A stretch of DNA of 64,000 bases from Agelaius tricolor (Eukaryota > Chordata > Aves > Passeriformes > Icteridae): NCBI GenBank assembly GCA_023055355.1, contig JALJCS010000001.1, positions 109,570,881 through 109,634,880 on the forward strand, in the 5' to 3' direction. Both the position numbers and the translations under genes were made by a program. Positions 11,150 to 23,018 of the stretch are shown in pieces. Positions within the stretch are counted from its first letter, which is position 1; every line of letters starts with the position of its first letter. A model generated the notes under the pieces. The model did not search any database, was not told the origin of the DNA, and saw nothing but the letters and a program-made list of their open reading frames with translations.

Positions 11150-11155
11150 AATAAA
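11150..11155 (+). terminator. ENPP5: ENPP5 polyadenylation signal (first candidate)
   Basis: AATAAA lies 54 bases after the stop codon. Further AATAAA hexamers at 11769-11774 and 12293-12298 could give longer 3' UTRs. The sequence does not show which is used. Confidence 0.45.
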
Positions 11156-14100
11156 CAGTGGAGGTGGATTAGCATGAATACGTGGAGTGAAAGGAGATGG
11201 ATGCTGATCCCTTGCAACCAGGGATGGAGAGAGAGCATGTTCCTGTTTCACACTGCAGCCACTTCAACTTCCAGGGCTTGAAGATATCCTAGGTAAACCC
11301 GGGGAGCTCTGTGTGTATGTAGACCTGTAGTGACAATAGACCTCAAATACCTTATATGGCTATTTTTAGGGAGGTAACATCAACTGGGGTGCACCTCACA
11401 GACTATTAAAGGTGATTTCATTTCTCACCCTCTTTTTTGTTTTATTCTTTGAGGCTTTTTTTGAGTCTCTTTGATTTTAACAAGTCACTGAATGGTACTA
11501 AACTTCTTTGTTAGTATTTTCTTTCCCTGCCCAAGGAAGCTTTTGCATGGATCACCATTACAGATAACTTGGTGGGTTAAATCCTGCAGGAAAGAACATT
11601 ATTATTCAGCTAGGTCATGCAGTGCTAGGTGTCTAAGTTTAGAGTTACATATATTTCTTCAAATTACTGTGTTAACTGTAGCCCCAAAATACAATCTTAA
11701 GTGGTATTGCCTTTAGCAATCAGCATTAAACTGCTTGATGCTTAATGTTTTAAAGATTTGTTTAAGTAAATAAAGGTTTTTACCACTTTAGATATGATTT
11801 CAGGTAAATGTAGGTCTTTACTTTTTTTAATTTCCTGTACACTGCACTAAATTTTCTAGGAGTTCCATGCAGCTGGCAGGATAAAGACATGTACAAGCAC
11901 CACACCTGTATATCCAAATGGAGTCTTTTGTATTTCTGTGGTACTAAGGGAGGTGAATAAGTTAAGGAACAAGGTTGCTCAGGCTGGTTTCAGAGTGTTG
12001 TCAGGCTTGTCCCTGGTCTGCTACTGGAGATTCTGAGTTTGACCTGTGACTTGTGTTTTATCTGCTCTGTCTGGGTAGGCCTTGGAATGGGATGATCAGG
12101 ATTACACATGCAGTTTAAGGGGCAGCTGTATAAATCTTAAGCCATAAATGTTCTTAAATCTGAAAAAGCACATTTTAATAATAATCAAAAAAAAGGTGTA
12201 AGACTGGAGTTTAATTTTCCAGAGGAAAACCTCTGTCAGGGAAAAATATTAATTCTGAGTCATCAAAGGTACATATTCTCATTGTGTGTGGCAATAAATC
12301 TTCTTGCTAGTGTAGCTGTGAGGTTTTTTGTGAGCTCAGTTAAATGGTGAGAATCTGCTGACTAAATTTTGTATGAAAAACATTCTGAAGTGAGAAAAGT
12401 TGTCTTTTTGTCAGACTCCTTCTCCCTGTGAGATGAGAGAGTGTTTCTCTGCACTTTGTTGCTGAGTACAATGCCTGAAGGAGAAAGAAACTTTCAAAAT
12501 TAGTGCAGAAGTAGCAGACTGGGTATTTTGAAATGCAGTTCATGTCTGTATCCACAGCCCCCAGCAGAGGGCAAGGATGGGAACACCTCAGCTTTGGGTG
12601 TGCTCTGCCAAACCAAGGGCTTGACAGTCAGTACTGCAAGGGGAGGGCTGGGGTACAAAACTCCTTTTGCTGGGCTAAATTCCAGACTTACTGAAGATCT
12701 GCTGTGTTCCTCTGTGATGGCAGGGACACTTGCTTAGCACCAAGCTGTCCTGCAGACAGATGTGGACATTTCCAGAGGCCACATTTGGGTACAGGGAATG
12801 CTTCAGAGGGAAGGCAATGAAATAGCCCAACTTAAGGGTTATGCTGAAAGTTCAGCTGTAATGGTAATTTTAGGAAGGCAGGAAAAATGCAGGTCTGTTA
12901 GAAGACAGCCCTTGATTTGGGGGATGTACATGAAATCCTGTGAACTCCAGCTGACTCAGTGCTGTTAGTGTGCTGTGAACTGCCTTGTTTTCCTGCATTG
13001 CCATTTTCTTAAGAAAACACTGAAGGAAAAGGTCTGTAAGGCTGATTCTTAGTGAAGCTGGCCCTTAGCTGTGCCTGAAGTTGAATTTGCTGGCACAGGT
13101 AAAACGAGTGCTGCAGGGGCTCCAGCTGAACCACACCATCTGTAACATGTTCACAGCAGTTTTCAGAGACCAGAGAAGTCTGAGCACAAAACCCAAACCT
13201 CTGAGTTGTTACTAATCCCTTCCCTACCCACCTTCCAAAAAGTGGATGGCACACAGCAAACTGATGCACTGAGTCCACCTTTTCTTGCTTATTTGCAGCT
13301 TAAAAATGAATAGCACAATGGTATTGTGTGTTTAAAGGAAGATCTGCAGACTTTGATAAGGCAATAACAGTAACAATTGTCATAACAATGCCCTCACCTC
13401 TTGCTTCTGCACTTTGGAACATGTTGCTTTAGTAGAAATTCTTCTTATTGCAATAATTTCATAGCAGTGATCATGGCAGATGTAACAATAACTGGGTTGT
13501 AATCTCAGAGCTTTTCCTTAAACCCCACTTTTAATTGTGGCAAGTGTAGTTCTATCATCAGCCAAAGTGAGCCTTGATTTTAAGGAGGGGGCAAAGTTTG
13601 TCAGTGTTGATCAGTCATTTGGGACTTAGATTTACCTGCCCAAATATGCAGCAAGGACAGAGCAGTACGTTTCCCCCAACAAAGGGTTTGGTAACAATAA
13701 TACCAGAATAGGCTGGGGACACAAATGTGAGAATTGTTGATGTCATTGTTCTGTATTGCACTGTGAGGCCCTTCTTTGAGGAGGGCAAAATAAAACTTTG
13801 TAAAAAATGAAGGGAATCTTGTAGCATTTGGGTATTTCAGATTAGGGTCAAACAATACCTTTTGTCTTAGGTGTATTTGCAGGTACCTCTTGGGTAGTTC
13901 CTTGTTAGGACATTTGCCCAACTTTTTTAAGTTACTGGGTGTGAGCTCAATGAAATTGAAAGCACAGATGATGCCACTGGAGAAAAGTTGTGGCTTTTTC
14001 TCTGATGTGACATTTTTCAGACACCTTTTTGGGTGGGGGGGATGTGGGATTTGGTTTCTGTGTATATGATACTTTCTATGATGTATAAACAAGTTTATTG

Positions 14101-14752
14101 GAAAGAGAATTTGAGTACACTGTGTACTGCTTGTAACTTAAAACTTGGAAACCAAGAATGATGCATGATGTGTTTCATTACTGACCTGTGGAGCATACAG
14201 ATGTCAAATGTTTTCTTTGTTTCTTCTTGTTTGGAAATGCTGAAGTTAAAATACATCTTTGCTATAATGCTGTCAAGCATGGAGTGCTGGCTTCATTGAA
14301 AACACTTCTGGAAAACAAACTTGAACTGGGGAGAGATGACTGGGGAAGAATGGTTTCAACTTGTATGCATCCCAAATATTCCTTGGATTCTGCAGAGTGT
14401 AGGGCTTTGTTAAAAATAACTGGAAGTGTGATAGAAGTTTGGAATTTTAGGTCACAGTTCTTATGTAACAGACTTCTTATTTCCCACCTTGCTGCCATAT
14501 ATGGAAAAGACAGCTATTGCTTACAAATAGTGGGAATCCAGTTTCTTTTACAAAAAAAAACCCAAATCTTCCAGACTTTCTTGGTCAAGAGCTGCAGTAA
14601 TACTGCTACAAGAAATGCAGTCTCAAAATAAAAAAAAAAAATTAAAAACAGAAGAATCAGATTCATTAAATCACTTAGGTTGGAAAAGTCCAACCAGTAA
14701 CCCAGAACTGCTAAGTCTGCTGTAAGAAATGTTGTACAAACCGACTTTTCAC

Positions 14753-14818
14753 ACAATCATAGAATAGTTTGGTTGGAGGGGACCTTAAAGATCAGCTCAT
14801 TTCAACCTCCCTGCTCCC
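14753..14818 (-). mobile_element. CR1 LINE 3' tip, antisense
   Basis: Only the last approximately 65 bp of CR1 are present, from the ATTCTRTG-type tip (acaatcatagaatag) through 'ttggaggggaccttaaag' to 'caacctccctg'. A very short, strongly 5'-truncated insertion. Confidence 0.8.
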
Positions 14819-15440
14819 CTGACCTCTGTCAGAAGTGTAAACAGCACAATCTTGACCTGCATGTGGGAGAAGGACAAATGTGCAGTGCTTGGGTCCTGTT
14901 GTTTTGTAAAATGGAAATCCAACAGACTTACTTCCCAGTCTCCTTCCCTGCTTAAATAATGCCATGGATGCTGTGTTGGTCATATCTGTGCTGCTGTTTA
15001 AACCTTTCATGGCATGTTTGCTCTACAGTAAAGGTGATAGAGCATTATTAGATAGTAAACTACAAAAATTGTTGCAAGCACATGAAAATTATAAATACAA
15101 TAGTGGTACCAGCCTTTCCATAATGAAATCCTAATCTGAATCCTATTAACTAATCTCTATTACTGTTTTTTTGCAATAAAAGATGCTACCATGCATGTTA
15201 CAGCAAATATCTGTCCCTGTGGTCTGGTCCTTGGAGGTACACAAAGTTGGTTTCTTTTCACAGGCAGTGTGTAGGCAGCAAGTTTACTGAAAGCAGTGTT
15301 TCAGAGCTGTAGTCAGGTGAAATCAGCTCAATTCTGGAACTGTTTCTGTGATGCCAATGCCCAAAAAGCACAGAAGCCCAGAGGGGTTTGTTTTAGGGCT
15401 GCTGTACCCAGTGTGGAGTGTCCCTGTGTGGAGGCAGTCA

Positions 15441-15551
<111 letters not shown>

Positions 15552-16624
15552 CTATGTGACCATGGCTGAGTTGTGTCCATTTAGCAAGTCATGAAATGCT
15601 GTCACACACTACTGTCCCTTTATCACAGCCTTGAGGAAGCACAAGCCACAGCTGTGCTGTACTTGCTCTGAACGGCTGCCCAGAAGGAAATCAGCCACTG
15701 GCTTTCATGAGAAATACTTCACACAAACCAGAATGAGGCAGTGGAAATGTTTTGTCATGTTTAAGGCTCTGTTGTTAAAAATAATCATCCTTAAATAAAT
15801 CAATTGCATGTCTTAAAGACAGAAAGATGCTTTTTCTAGATTTGTTCATGCTCTGTATGAAACTGGATGTACAAGAGCTATTGTGAAACCCTTTGTGCTA
15901 AGAAGAACACTCAGCACCTTTACAGACCACACCACATCTTTGAAAATGAAAATAATCAACAGTGCAACTGGAATATAGTTTATCTTACTTAACACTGAAA
16001 CTTCCTCTTTAAACCCTTTCCACAGGAGCACTGTCTCATCTTCCTGCTAAAGGGAGGAGGACCAGAGGGTGATCAGGATTTCTACTAGACACAGCCACTT
16101 GCTGGTTTCACAGCAGCTCAGTGCCTGTAGCAGTTCTCATCAGAAGGGGCTGCCTTAGTGCCAGGAGTAGAAATGCATTTAGACCTTGATTTCCCCAGCT
16201 GCACCAACATTCCTATTTCAGGTCAGAGTTCTGCCATCCTCCTTCAGTCAGCATTTACAGCTCTGGTCACCAAAGCCTTGCTGGTAGCTTTGCCACCTGC
16301 CTGGGAGGGGATGCACAGAGGAACTGAGAGCACATCAGCCACCCTCTGTGTGACAGCTGCTGGGGGGAAGGAACAGAGTGGAGAAAATACTGTCCTAATC
16401 AGTTTTAGCTTCTAGAAAAGAACCCCAAACTCACAGGTAGAGGAGAGGATGTTTGCCAGAAAGGTAAAGTCAGTCAAACCTTTCCAAACACAGGTGATGC
16501 AAAGCATCTCCAGTAATTCTCTGACTGACCCTCTGAGGATCCCACTTAGGAATAGCAGAATTACCAGAATGTAACAGAACTCTCTCCAACACAGGAATTC
16601 AAGCATCCTCCCTTTTACAGCATA

Positions 16625-16649
16625 TCTAAGCCTAGGTTCTAGGCTTAGA
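16625..16649. repeat. Perfect 11-bp inverted repeat, 3-nt loop
   Basis: TCTAAGCCTAG, then gtt, then CTAGGCTTAGA. The arms are perfect complements. It lies between the two ENPP genes with no gene nearby, and no function is evident. Confidence 0.9.
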
Positions 16650-17851
16650 CACATTCCCTGCAGCACATTCCCTTTGTAGTTACTCATTAATCTGACCTCT
16701 TGGTGCATGTAATTAATTAATTTAAATATGGCAGGATGAGGAAGTGACTCTGTGTTCAGTCCAGCTACTGCTCTAGAATATCAACAGGCTAAAATCCAGT
16801 GCCCTGTCAGTAACAGCACAGATATTTCAAGGGGCCTGAGCCTTTTCTAATTAAGCTGAACTCTTCCAAATTCAGATCAATTCAGAGTAAAGCATTAGTA
16901 AGTAATAATTAGTAGTTATATATAAAAAAAAAAAGGCAGAAGTGGTTAGATTTTAGATTGTGTTTTTAATCAAGTACAATGGAATCCCTAGAGAGGAAGA
17001 CAAACATTACTACAACTTCCACACATTTGTAAAACTCAAGTTTATTTTTTCCAGTGGGCAGTTCAAAGTAACTCCTTCCCTCCAAAGTTCTTGCTCCCTC
17101 CCTGTTGGATCACTAAAAGGCTGTGGCCAACACCAAACTGCAATGAATCTGAAGTTGTGAAAGAGAAACCCCATTGCTACCAGGTATCTCTGTCACTTTG
17201 TTTTTTAAAGCCATCAGACTTGTAGGACAAGGACCTGATAACTGCAGTTCTCTTTTGGGTTAGCAATAACAATTTTATCTCAATGAAAGATAAGGTATCA
17301 TTTAAGGCTTTCTCAATCAAACTATTTTTAATAGCAAGTTACTAGATGACCATTAGCAAAGAATCAAGAGTTTCAATTAAGAGAACAGTTAGCTCTGGTC
17401 TTCAGCAGGAATTTGCATCTCAAATATTATACCTCAAGCATTATAGAGAATTTATTTTTAAATTAAGATCTGCTAACTTCCTCCTCTTAATTTCCTGGGT
17501 TTAAAATACAAGTTTGAAATCCTTGCTTGATGACATGCACATCAAACTTTCAGTTGTTGCTTTTTGGCACAACAGCCTTCAAGAGACAACTATGAGCTGG
17601 TACCCAGGGCAGAACCACCTTTATCTCAAGACGACCTTCAGCAGAATTTACTCCTGAGAAATTTTTGATAGGGTTCAGGAGCAGTGATTTTACACTACAG
17701 CTGATGTAACTGACTCCCAGGTTAAACTGACTTTCTTGAGATAAGGCAGTGGTGCCATCCCAGCTGGACCTGTGGATCTAAGTCATCCAGAGACACATAT
17801 CCAGGAATGCCAGAGCCATGTGTCCAGGCTTGTAAGTGCTGAACCACATAG

Positions 17852-17857
17852 TTTATT
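17852..17857 (-). terminator. ENPP4: Candidate ENPP4 polyadenylation signal
   Basis: TTTATT on the plus strand is AATAAA on the minus strand, about 575 bases past the ENPP4 stop. Others occur further out at 17451-17456 and 17041-17046. The choice is uncertain. Confidence 0.35.
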
Positions 17858-18430
17858 GCTCAAATACAAGAGATATGCACCAGTTCTTTAATCACTTACT
17901 TCTATTTTCTTTCTCAGAAATTTCTTACTACACTGCTGACTTAGGGTAGAAACAGAAGTCTCAGATCTTCTCTTTCCCCAAATTTAAGGACACATCAGCA
18001 TATACTCTCTAAACAAAACTACTAACTCCTAACTCTCAATAAAGTTTTTCTTTCTAACACAGCTGCAAGAACACTGAAAGTAGTAAATATTAATTTAATA
18101 CAAAAAAGCAATTATCATTTACAAATATTAAAATTCACTTTGTCTATTCTGGCTAGTCACACTCTGGAGTCTCCTTCTGAAAGTGTTCGGAGACTTGAAT
18201 GAAAAACTAAGCATCCTTATTTGTTAAGCATCTCTTCCAGTAAAAAGCCACCTGTTCACCGTCTGGTTGTGAAAATATTTTTATATTACACTAGTCACAC
18301 AAATCAGCAGGGTCTGGCTGTACAGTATTTTACACAGATAAAGTGCATAAACAAAGAATGCCATCCAGTGCAAATTGAAACTGTTCTCCTGAAATCCCAA
18401 GGCAGGAAGCGAGGCTCGGCTCCCTCCGCG

Positions 18431-18795
18431 CTATCCAATCAAAGGATCGTCATCATCGCTCTGTAACTGGAGCCGGGCAAAGGGCCGGGAGGGAGCCACT
18501 CTGTTCTTGGAGATGATGATGATGCAGGTGAAAGTGCTCAGTACCATGAAAACCCCGATGACGATCCCAATGGCCTCGGGCACGCTGATGCACCACTGGT
18601 CAGCCAGCAGGCACTTGGTGTTGGCGAAGGTGCCGTTGTGGGGCCGCGGGGCCAGCCCCAGCACGTGGCACATCATGGGGTAGATGTCCACGTTGGCCAG
18701 GCTGCCGTGGCTGGAGCCGCGCCGGAAGGCCGGACCGCGCGCGGCCAGGAACGGGTGCATGCTGGGCAGGGCGTTGTCATAGCCGTGGTCCCCCA
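18431..18795 (-). CDS. ENPP4: ENPP4 coding exon 3 (last metal ligand, membrane anchor, stop)
   Basis: 365 nt on the minus strand. The acceptor, read on the minus strand, is 'cccctgcag|TGGGGGAC'. It encodes residues 332-452: the metal ligand H335 in 'LGDHGYDN', the end of the catalytic domain with a Cys-containing segment ([10 protein letters not shown]), a membrane helix at about residues 405-427 and a cytoplasmic tail with basic residues then an acidic end, SDDDDPLIG, before TAG. The tail closely matches mammalian ENPP4 as I recall it. The exon is GC- and CpG-richer than its surroundings. Confidence 0.95.
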
Positions 18796-21044
18796 CTGCA
18801 GGGGGCAGAGCACACAGTCACTGTCACAGCCTCTGCTCCCCTCCCCATCTCCCCCACACCCAAAGCACGTGTGCTCACCAAAGGTTAATGCTCAACAGAA
18901 AAGCAGCTGTTGGATCAACTGCACAAGGAAGACAGAGTTTCTTCCCTCTTCTCCCAAACCCCACAAGTCTTTTCCCACACTGGCCTTTCCCCGTGGTTCT
19001 CATTCCTATTAATCTCTTTTCCTTTCAGTGCTTAACACTTCCAGTGTTCCCCTTGCCATTCTTCAAGCCAAAGTTGAAAAGGAGGTTGCCATTCCACAAT
19101 GAGTCAGTAGATAGAATGCAAAGTTTTTACTCTTCAGATTTTGGAAAGTCATCTCTCCTTGCAGAGTGGACATTTTAATTACTTATTAAAAATCAGGCAC
19201 CTTTCCCTTGATAGTGCTCAGTTTGAGCATATGAGATACCCTCAATTCATGCTTATCAGATAAAGTACTTCAGCTCAAGGGACACCCAGAGAGTCAAAAT
19301 CAAAAGACAAAGGATCACTGTGCCTCTGGCAGGCACACAGCAAAACCTTTGTGGCTATAAGGTCAGGAGAACTTGGACATCTGGTAGGTTTTGAAGACTA
19401 TAAACAGCTGAAGAGCAGCCATTGTCAAATTTCCTAACAGCATTCCTGAAAAACCTGTCCAAGGTGCCAGAAGTCTCTCACAGCACAGTATTTGAGTGAC
19501 TGCATTTGAGTCCATTTCTTAGTAACAGTGGAGGGATATCCCTGAGAACTGTTTCCTTGGGTGCATCCCCGAAGCTTCTGATGCAAAACATCCAGATTCC
19601 AACTGATTATGTCACACTCACCGCTTCAGTGAGCTTCCTCTCTAGCCTTTTTTAATCTTTTCTACCATTCTGTTTGTTACCACATCTTGTTTGTTTTGAC
19701 TCATGGCTGCCACTTTGTCCATGAAGACAACCTTAAACAGGCTTTTAGGCTAAAACCTCCCCTGCCTGATTCTGGGAAGCCTTCACAAATAAAACTGATT
19801 TGAAAAGAGATTTACTTCAACTGATATGATGCTGCTCCTTATAAATATTCACTTAGTAACTATTTTTAAGTACATGAAATTGAATCTAAGCAGAAACAAG
19901 AAAAAGAGAACTCTGATCAGAGAACACCTGTGCTACATGTTGCCAAATTGAAGATAATTGTAGCAAATCCGTGGGGAAATTAAAATATAAACGCATCCTG
20001 TATTAAACAGTAGTACTGTACAAATAACTGAAAAAACCTGAACTTAATTCTGCAATGGGCAGACAGTAAAATCAGCTAAACTGGGTGCAACCAGGATTTC
20101 ACACCACTCAACACCCTGTGCCTAACAGCAGTCATACAGGGAAGTATCCAGGAGGGATATCCCTGACCCTACGAACCAGGCTGAGCTGTTGGCTGCTCAG
20201 AAACTTCCCAGAAGTTGGTACTTTTGTATTTAATTTCTATTAATGGATTTTCCTACCAAGAATCTGTCTAATCACTTTCTGAACACACATATACACACAC
20301 ACACACTCTGAGCCTTCATCTGCAACCAGAATTACAGGTTGAATTTTCATACTATTAAAAGAAGGAAATCTATCTGGAATTTCTTCTTTGAGATACACTT
20401 TCATGTGACTGTTGCATTTTTTCTATAAATTATCCATGCCTGTTGTCTGCCAAAAAAAACCCTGCATATGGAACACCTGGAAATATATACACCTACATAT
20501 ACACACACATAAAAAAACATATATATGTGTGTGTAATTTGACATTCTAGCAGGAAGAAAGTGCACAGCATAGCAAGACACTGAGAACTGACACCTGTTGA
20601 GTTTTGTCTTTCAAACATGCTGCTGGGTTCCTACTATTTTTAGTATTTCCTGCCATTTATTTTCATTCCCTAGAACATGTACTGTAATATTAAATGTTGT
20701 GTGTTGCATGCTTTGATTTGTGCACCCCTACATATGTATTTTATTACAATAAAAAGTCAAACCACACTCCAGGGAAAGCTTGAGTCAGACTGCTAACCTG
20801 CCTAAGATAACTCAGACTATTAAGTTGAACATGTCAAAGTGTTTCAGCCAACAGAATGTTCCCCATCTCCTCCTCATCTGTTAAACACTCCAGGCTCAGG
20901 CGGAGAACGTTCTAGAAAATGCTGCATTATTCCTAAACCTGCACAGTGTCAGGACTCCCCTCACTAAATGAGAACCACCCTGCAGCTGGCTGGAGTAAAA
21001 CAAGGCAGTTTACCCACACAAACCACAGAGGAACACACACTTAC
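18796..21044 (-). other. ENPP4: ENPP4 intron between coding exons 2 and 3
   Basis: Donor (minus strand) GTAAGTGTG at 21044, acceptor ending at 18796. It contains the decayed copy of exon 2 (20281-20483), two copies of the palindrome AGGGATATCCCT (19532-19543 and 20153-20164) and AC/AT microsatellite sequence near 20290-20310 and 20490-20535. Confidence 0.8.
20281..20483 (-). pseudogene. Decayed duplicate of ENPP4 coding exon 2
   Basis: On the minus strand, 20446-20310 aligns with ENPP4 exon 2 (21215 downward), and the match continues into both flanks, including the acceptor 'ttggcag' and a degenerate version of the sequence after the donor. The best block encodes the same residues as the live exon ([16 protein letters not shown]), followed by diverged residues and then 'VADEG'. 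It cannot be used as it stands: about 2 bases are missing near the start, an in-frame TAG replaces a leucine codon just before the conserved block, the Trp after ADEG is lost, and the donor has been overrun by a TG microsatellite. It is closer to ENPP4 than to ENPP5 exon 2. The live exon lies about 770 bp upstream in the gene. Confidence 0.88.
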
Positions 21045-21215
21045 ACTTGGAAAGGGACTCGTTCTGTACGATTGTCCAGCCTTCATCTGCAACCAGGATT
21101 ATGGGCTGGATTCTCTTGTGATGGCGATAATGGAATCTGTCTGGAATTTCTTCTTTCAGGTAAACCTTCATGTGACTGTTGCAATTTTTGAGTAAGTTAT
21201 ACACATCTTCTTTGT
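21045..21215 (-). CDS. ENPP4: ENPP4 coding exon 2
   Basis: 171 nt, phase 1 to phase 1. Acceptor (minus strand) 'ttttccttggcag|ACAAAG', donor 'TCCAAGT|GTAAGT'. It encodes residues 275-332: '[12 protein letters not shown]', '[16 protein letters not shown]' and '[12 protein letters not shown]'. Cys286 in 'LKNC' is the expected partner of the cysteine after SDHGM in exon 1. Both junctions regenerate the family sequence. Confidence 0.95.
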
Positions 21216-22153
21216 CTGCCAAGGAAAATATTGCGTGTGAAACAGATGGAAATTAACTCCTGTTTATTACAATTAATCTGTCATTAAACCTAAGATCCAT
21301 TACTTCAAAATAATTAATAATTTTTAAAAAACACATAGAAAAGGAACTTTTTGGTGTCCCTTACGAAATGCTGCAACGGTTGAGGTGAATTTCAAAATTT
21401 GCTTTCATTTTAAATCAGACTCCTCCCAGATGTGGGTTTGGACCTACAACTCAACTTACAATCTGGGCTTGAAGGGCAAAATTCAAGCAGAGAAATCAAG
21501 AGAAAGCAACCACCCCCTCAAGTAGACAATATTTTACCCAATGCAGTAATTTTTTTTTTGTTTTGTTTTTACTGAAGGAATCACTTTGTTCATTAGTCTG
21601 GCCACAGAGAGGCCAGCAATGTCATGATTTCAGACATGCCTGCTGGGGACCACTCCAAGACACAAAAATGGAATTCATGGTACAAAATCTTAGGTTTCAC
21701 TCCTGAAAACAGAAGTGATAAAACGATCAAAGTTGGGAGACTAGATTTTTACTTGGAAACTTACACAATGACGTTTTTTATTCTGAATAAACAACATGGG
21801 TTTATTTCATGCTCACTGTGAATCACAGCTGCACAGACTTAAGTGAGCATCAACAGAGCAGGAAAACTAAGTACCTACCTACTTTCTCAACCACCTGTAC
21901 CAGGGTTATCCTTATCAGCCACAGCAATTTGACAAAAAACTCTCCTTGTCCCACTGATTGTCAAAACAAACTTCCAAATAAAAATAAGCCATCATTCTTT
22001 AGCTTACTCCTTATGCAAAAGTTTTGCAACATGAACTCCATAGGTTTTGCAAAAGATGAGAACAGCCTAGCATACTGTGTACTTTTTAGAGGCAAGATCA
22101 ACAAGACTTAATTCTCAGTATATGCCTTAAAAAACAACCAAACCCAAACATAC
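21216..22153 (-). other. ENPP4: ENPP4 intron between coding exons 1 and 2
   Basis: Donor (minus strand) GTATGT at 22153, acceptor ending at 21216. No other feature is recognised; the open frames on the plus strand at 21624-22111 are short and domain-free. Confidence 0.8.
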
Positions 22154-22976
22154 TCTGCCTTGGCAGCACTGCAGCAACAGGAGTCCTGTCTATCAGGGTG
22201 TAGTTATTGCGCCCGAGGCATTTGTCCAGGACAATCAGCCTCTCTGCAGAGCAGGAGGCCATTCCATGGTCACTTGTTATTATGACATTTACAGTGTCCC
22301 ACAGGCCCGATGCCTTCAGCTTGCTCATAAGGAAACCAACGTGTTTATCCACTTCTTCCAACACTCTGTGCATGTTCTGGGTGTCGCTTGGGCCGTACTT
22401 GTGCCCGCTCGCATCTGGTTCTTCCCAGTAGAGCACAGCAAAATTGACCACTGGGTCAGAGCTGTTCAGCCACTCCACAATTCTCTCCACTCGCTCCTCA
22501 AACTTCACAGAGAAGTTGTACTTCATAAAGAAATGAGGGGTTGTGTTGTTGATTTTTACATCACTACCGGGCCACATTGCAGCAGCACTTGCTCCCTTTC
22601 CCTGCTGTTGGTTTGTTACCCAAATTGGAACTGCATCATTCCACCAGAAGGGATCTGAATCGTTGAACTGTGAAAAATATTTCTTGGCATCAGCATCGTA
22701 CATGTCATTAGCCACAATGCCGTGGCTTTCCTCATATAAACCTGTCACTATGGTGTAATGGTTTGGGAAGGTCTTGGTGATGAAAGTATTCTTGACTTCT
22801 TTTACAAGCACACCATCCTCAATGAATTCCTGGAGGTGAGGAAGTTTGTAGGTTTCCAAGTAGTCAGCCCTGAAGCCATCAAAGGACACGAGGAGCAACT
22901 TGGGTACCGAGTCACCAGCTGAGCGAGCACAACAGAGTAGGATTCCAGCAAAAAACAACATCAACATCGAGCTCAT
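22154..22976 (-). CDS. ENPP4: ENPP4 coding exon 1 (signal peptide and most of the phosphodiesterase domain)
   Basis: First coding exon of ectonucleotide pyrophosphatase/phosphodiesterase 4, a type I membrane enzyme known in mammals to hydrolyse diadenosine triphosphate (Ap3A) and promote platelet aggregation. The joined protein is 452 aa (human 453 as I recall). Start ATG at 22976 has A at -3 and gives a normal signal peptide; ATGs 9 and 15 bases later are possible. Seen: metal ligands D33 (SFDGF), D188 and H192 (PDASGH), D236-H237 (SDHGM); nucleophile T69 (TKTFPNH). 'FRADYL' and 'DPFWWN' are ENPP4-type. The exon also carries 42 bases of 5' UTR up to its acceptor at 23019-23020 ('aaatttttcag'). 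The donor is CAGA|GTATGT, phase 1. The coding part is 823 nt, exactly as in ENPP5. Confidence 0.96.
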
Positions 22977-23018
22977 TGTGGAGACTTTGAAGTGCTTCCA
23001 GCAGGTAATCAGATGCAC

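Noticed and set aside
13601..14092. 163-codon open frame on the minus strand between ENPP5 and ENPP4
   Set aside because: No recognisable domain, no splice or promoter context, AT-rich composition and a second overlapping frame on the same strand; consistent with chance or with 3' UTR sequence.
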